Assembly: GCF_051960575.1 (NCBI RefSeq)
Contig: NZ_JBQCEE010000193.1
Span: 1 to 7,929, forward strand
DNA from: JBQCEE01 sp051960575
GTDB lineage: Bacteria > Actinomycetota > Actinomycetes > Mycobacteriales > Jatrophihabitantaceae
Reading direction: 5' to 3'
DNA length: 7,929 bases
The translations under genes and the position numbers were made by a program. Positions within the stretch are counted from its first letter, which is position 1, and every line of letters starts with the position of its first letter. Under the pieces are notes generated by a model. The model was not told the origin of the DNA and did no database searches. It was given only the letters and a program-made list of their open reading frames with translations. Below, in pieces: positions 6,259 through 7,929 of the stretch.

Positions 6259-6969
6259 GTGGACCGACCGACCATCAGCCTGGTGACCGGCGCCGGGCGC
6301 GGCCTCGGCGTCGAGGTGGCCCGGCAGCTGGCAGCGCACGGGTATCAGGTGATCGTCACCGGACGTGACGAGGCACGGCTCGCCGAGGTCGTGGCCGGTC
6401 TGCCGGGCGATGGGCACCGAGCGCTGCGGCTCGACGTCACCGACGCCGAGCAGGTGCAGGCGTTGCCCGACCGGGTCGGCGAGCTCGACGTGCTGGTCAA
6501 CAACGCCGCCGCCTACGTCGACTGGACCGAGACGGCGACGAACGCCGACCTCGGCGCCGCCCGCGCCGTGCTCGAGACGAATCTGGTCGCCCCCTGGGCG
6601 TTGATCCAGGCGCTGCTGCCCGTGCTGCGGCGCAGCGCGCACCCCCGCATCGTCAACGTGGCCAGCGGCGCCGGCTCGCACGGCGATCCGGACTTCGGGT
6701 TGACCCGCCGCGGCGGCGCAGCAGCGAGCTACGGCATCAGCAAGGCCGCCCTGCTGGCCCTCACGAGCACCGTTGCGGCGGAGCTGGCCGAGACCCCGGT
6801 GATCGTCAACGCGGTCTGCCCCGGCCTCACCGCCACCTACCCCGGCGCCGAGGCGATGGGCGCGCACCCGATCGGCGCCGGGGCCGAGAGCGTCGTGTGG
6901 GCGGCGCTCGTGCCCGACAACGGACCGCGGGGTGGCTTCTTCCGGCACGCCGTGCCGGTGCCGTGGTGA
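6259..6969 (+). CDS. Short-chain dehydrogenase/reductase (SDR), probably NADP(H)-dependent
   Basis: Cytoplasmic oxidoreductase with a Rossmann fold, 236 aa, normal for classical SDRs. Cofactor motif TGAGRGLG (10-17), with Arg14 and Arg36 (VTGRD after strand 2) favouring NADP(H). Other family residues are LDVTD (58-62), NNAA (81-84), Asn108, Ser136 in VNVASGAG, and Y158-x3-K162. C-terminal CPGLTATYPG (191-200) and GFFRHAVPVPW are typical of carbonyl-reductase-like members. Ser136 to Tyr158 is 22 residues, longer than the usual 12-13, owing to a Gly/Arg-rich stretch (142-156). The GTG start at 6259 has GGAGG (6248-6252) 6 nt upstream. It is divergent from tetR and followed 30 nt later by the YdeI-family gene, so the two probably share one repressor-controlled transcript. 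The substrate is unknown; a reactive carbonyl or xenobiotic is a guess. Confidence 0.93.
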   Translation: MDRPTISLVTGAGRGLGVEVARQLAAHGYQVIVTGRDEARLAEVVAGLPGDGHRALRLDVTDAEQVQALPDRVGELDVLVNNAAAYVDWTETATNADLGAARAVLETNLVAPWALIQALLPVLRRSAHPRIVNVASGAGSHGDPDFGLTRRGGAAASYGISKAALLALTSTVAAELAETPVIVNAVCPGLTATYPGAEAMGAHPIGAGAESVVWAALVPDNGPRGGFFRHAVPVPW

Positions 6970-6999
6970 CGAGGCGGCGACGAGGGTGAGGGTGCGCGA

Positions 7000-7584
7000 G
7001 TGGTGACGCTCGTCGAGGTCACGGTCGAGAGCCGGGCCGAGTGGCGCGGGTGGCTGCTGGACCACCACGCGTCCTCACCCGGCGTCTGGCTGTCACGGTG
7101 GAAGAAGGACAGCGGACGCCCGCACGTCCCCTACGACGACGTCGTCGAGGAGGCGCTCTGCTTCGGGTGGGTCGACAGCCAGCCACGCTCGGTCGACGTG
7201 CTCCGCTCGCTGCTGCGCGTCTCGCCGCGCAGCCCGCGCAGCAGCTGGTCGGCCGTGAACAAGGCGCGCGTCGAGCGACTCATCGCCGCCGGACTGATGC
7301 ATGCGTCCGGACTCGCCGTCGTCGAGGCGGCGAAGGCCTCCGGCACATGGGCGGCCCTCGACCAGGTCGAGCAGCTCGTCGAGCCGCCCGACCTCGCCAC
7401 TCGCCTGGACGCCGACCCGGACGCCCGCCGCGAATGGGACGCGTTCCCACGCTCGACGCGGCGGGCCATCCTCGAATGGCTCAGCACGGCGAGGACCGAG
7501 GCGACGCGGACGAAGCGGCTCGAGCGGATCGTCGTGGACGCGCACGTCGGCGTGCGGGCCAACCAGTGGCGGCAGCGAGGCTGA
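7000..7584 (+). CDS. YdeI/OmpD-associated (OmdA) family protein
   Basis: 194-aa soluble protein of a poorly understood family, sometimes annotated as 'bacteriocin-protection'. Enterobacterial relatives are linked to antimicrobial-peptide and stress resistance. Typical family elements: W-x2-WLLDHHASSPGVWL (15-31), YDDVVEEALCFGWVDS (45-60), SPRSPRSSWSAVN (75-87), RVERLIAAGLM...G (90-104), AKASGTW (111-117), and C-terminal AxRREWDAFPRSTRRAILEWL (142-161). No signal peptide or membrane segment is seen. The GTG start at 7000 has GAGGG (6988-6992) 7 nt upstream; the next codon is also GTG (7003). It lies 30 nt after the SDR stop and is probably co-transcribed. The opposite strand is open along nearly its whole length as the run-on of the convergent TadE-like gene. 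Function here is unknown. Confidence 0.88.
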   Translation: MVTLVEVTVESRAEWRGWLLDHHASSPGVWLSRWKKDSGRPHVPYDDVVEEALCFGWVDSQPRSVDVLRSLLRVSPRSPRSSWSAVNKARVERLIAAGLMHASGLAVVEAAKASGTWAALDQVEQLVEPPDLATRLDADPDARREWDAFPRSTRRAILEWLSTARTEATRTKRLERIVVDAHVGVRANQWRQRG

Positions 7585-7929
7585 CGGCAGGTCGCGGCCG
7601 TGGACCGGCGACGGCAGGTCGCGGCCGGCGACGGCGGACGCGGTGATCAGACGCGACCCGGCCCACGGGAGGGCCAACCGGACGGCGACGACCACGGCCA
7701 CGCGGCCGCTGCGCCCGTCGGGTGCCGAGCGGACGCGACACGACCGCAGCGACGCCCCGTTGGCCGCGGCGAGCCGCGCGGCGACCGCGCACTGGTCGAC
7801 GCCGAGGCCGAGCCGCCCCGCACCGGCGAGCGCCGCGAGGTCGGCGGCCGATTCCGCACGGTGCCGAGCGACGACGGCGGCGGACCGCACCCCGGCGACC
7901 GCGCCGAGCAGCAGCACGAGGACGCCGAA
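7093..7929 (-). CDS. TadE-like protein of the helicase/secretion neighbourhood (partial, no stop at expected end)
   Basis: The gene begins beyond the right edge, and the window shows its C-terminal part. Visible residues begin FGVLVLLLGAVAGV, the end of a membrane segment, then RSAAVVARHRAESAADLAALAGAG, DQCAVAARLAAANGASLRSC and VAVVVAVRLALPWAGSR. This is the pattern of small Rv3654c-type TadE-like proteins, single-pass membrane proteins next to actinobacterial tad pilus/secretion genes, often with two cysteines as here. Such proteins normally end near visible residue 100 (about position 7630). This frame instead continues through a duplicated nonapeptide (RDLPSPVHG, RDLPSA), then antisense through the YdeI-family gene to a stop at 7093. 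Residues beyond about 116 are exact antisense of that gene's codons and look non-biological. The true end may be masked by a lost stop, an indel or a sequencing error. Family call fairly sure; left boundary uncertain. Confidence 0.7.
   Translation of the reverse strand, partial: FGVLVLLLGAVAGVRSAAVVARHRAESAADLAALAGAGRLGLGVDQCAVAARLAAANGASLRSCRVRSAPDGRSGRVAVVVAVRLALPWAGSRLITASAVAGRDLPSPVHGRDLPSASLPPLVGPHADVRVHDDPLEPLRPRRLGPRRAEPFEDGPPRRAWERVPFAAGVRVGVQASGEVGRLDELLDLVEGRPCAGGLRRLDDGESGRMHQSGGDESLDARLVHGRPAAARAARRDAQQRAEHVDRAWLAVDPPEAERLLDDVVVGDVRASAVLLPP
7583..7627. repeat. 27-bp direct repeat between the convergent YdeI-like and TadE-like genes
   Basis: GACGGCAGGTCGCGGCCG occurs at 7583-7600 and 7610-7627, 27 bp apart. 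The first copy overlaps the stop codon of the YdeI-family gene. In the TadE-like frame the period is nine codons, giving the repeated RDLPS peptide. The second copy forms GTCGC-GGCCG-GCGAC (7618-7632), a 5-bp hairpin that might act as a weak terminator. Confidence 0.7.

Noticed and set aside
5579..6286. Plus-strand 235-codon frame opposite tetR
   Set aside because: Gly/Arg/Val-rich antisense of a clear TetR protein with an intact helix-turn-helix.
6241..7068. Minus-strand 275-codon frame opposite the SDR gene
   Set aside because: Antisense of an SDR with complete cofactor and catalytic motifs.
5442..7592. Shared GCTGACGGC at the ends of the helicase and YdeI-like genes as insertion-site direct repeats
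   Set aside because: Nine bases of common high-GC composition at stop codons are too short to argue for a target-site duplication.

Overview
The window is high-GC DNA with strong G/C bias at third codon positions, GTG starts and purine-rich ribosome binding sites, typical of an actinomycete (Actinomycetota). The gene order supports this. A membrane H+-pyrophosphatase gene, a BldG-like STAS regulator and a divergent DUF1998-type superfamily II helicase sit side by side, as I recall for Streptomyces coelicolor around SCO3547-SCO3550. A convergent TadE-like gene lies further right, matching the 'helicase/secretion neighbourhood' of actinobacteria (Mycobacterium tuberculosis Rv3649 ... Rv3654c). 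I cannot name a genus.

Layout: 54-2432 (-) hppA, a proton-pumping pyrophosphatase of the K+-independent type; 2433-2674, a gap with a possible hppA promoter and GC hairpins after bldG; 2675-3019 (-) a bldG-like anti-sigma-factor antagonist; 3020-3131, a divergent intergenic region with a 7-bp-arm inverted repeat; 3132-5444 (+) the SftH/MrfA-like helicase; 5445-5569, a convergent intergenic region made mostly of a 62-bp tandem hairpin repeat that runs into the 3' end of the next gene; 5570-6205 (-) a TetR-family repressor; 6206-6258, a compact divergent control region with a 20-bp operator-like palindrome and overlapping -10 boxes; 6259-6969 (+) a short-chain dehydrogenase/reductase; 7000-7584 (+) a YdeI/OmpD-associated family protein, probably in one operon with the reductase; from 7929 leftward (-) the C-terminal part of a TadE-like protein whose frame lacks a stop codon where the family normally ends and runs antisense through the YdeI-family gene.

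The left half is a conserved housekeeping and regulatory block: membrane energetics, stress or developmental sigma-factor control, DNA repair helicase. The tetR / SDR / ydeI-like group looks like a small self-regulated accessory cassette placed between the helicase and the tad (pilus/secretion) cluster, with tandem repeats at both edges. I see no CRISPR array, transposase, tRNA or rRNA. I found no clearly new multi-gene system. The points most worth a second look are the 62-bp hairpin repeat, the operator/promoter architecture at 6188-6258, the missing stop of the TadE-like gene, and the absence of an anti-sigma gene beside bldG.
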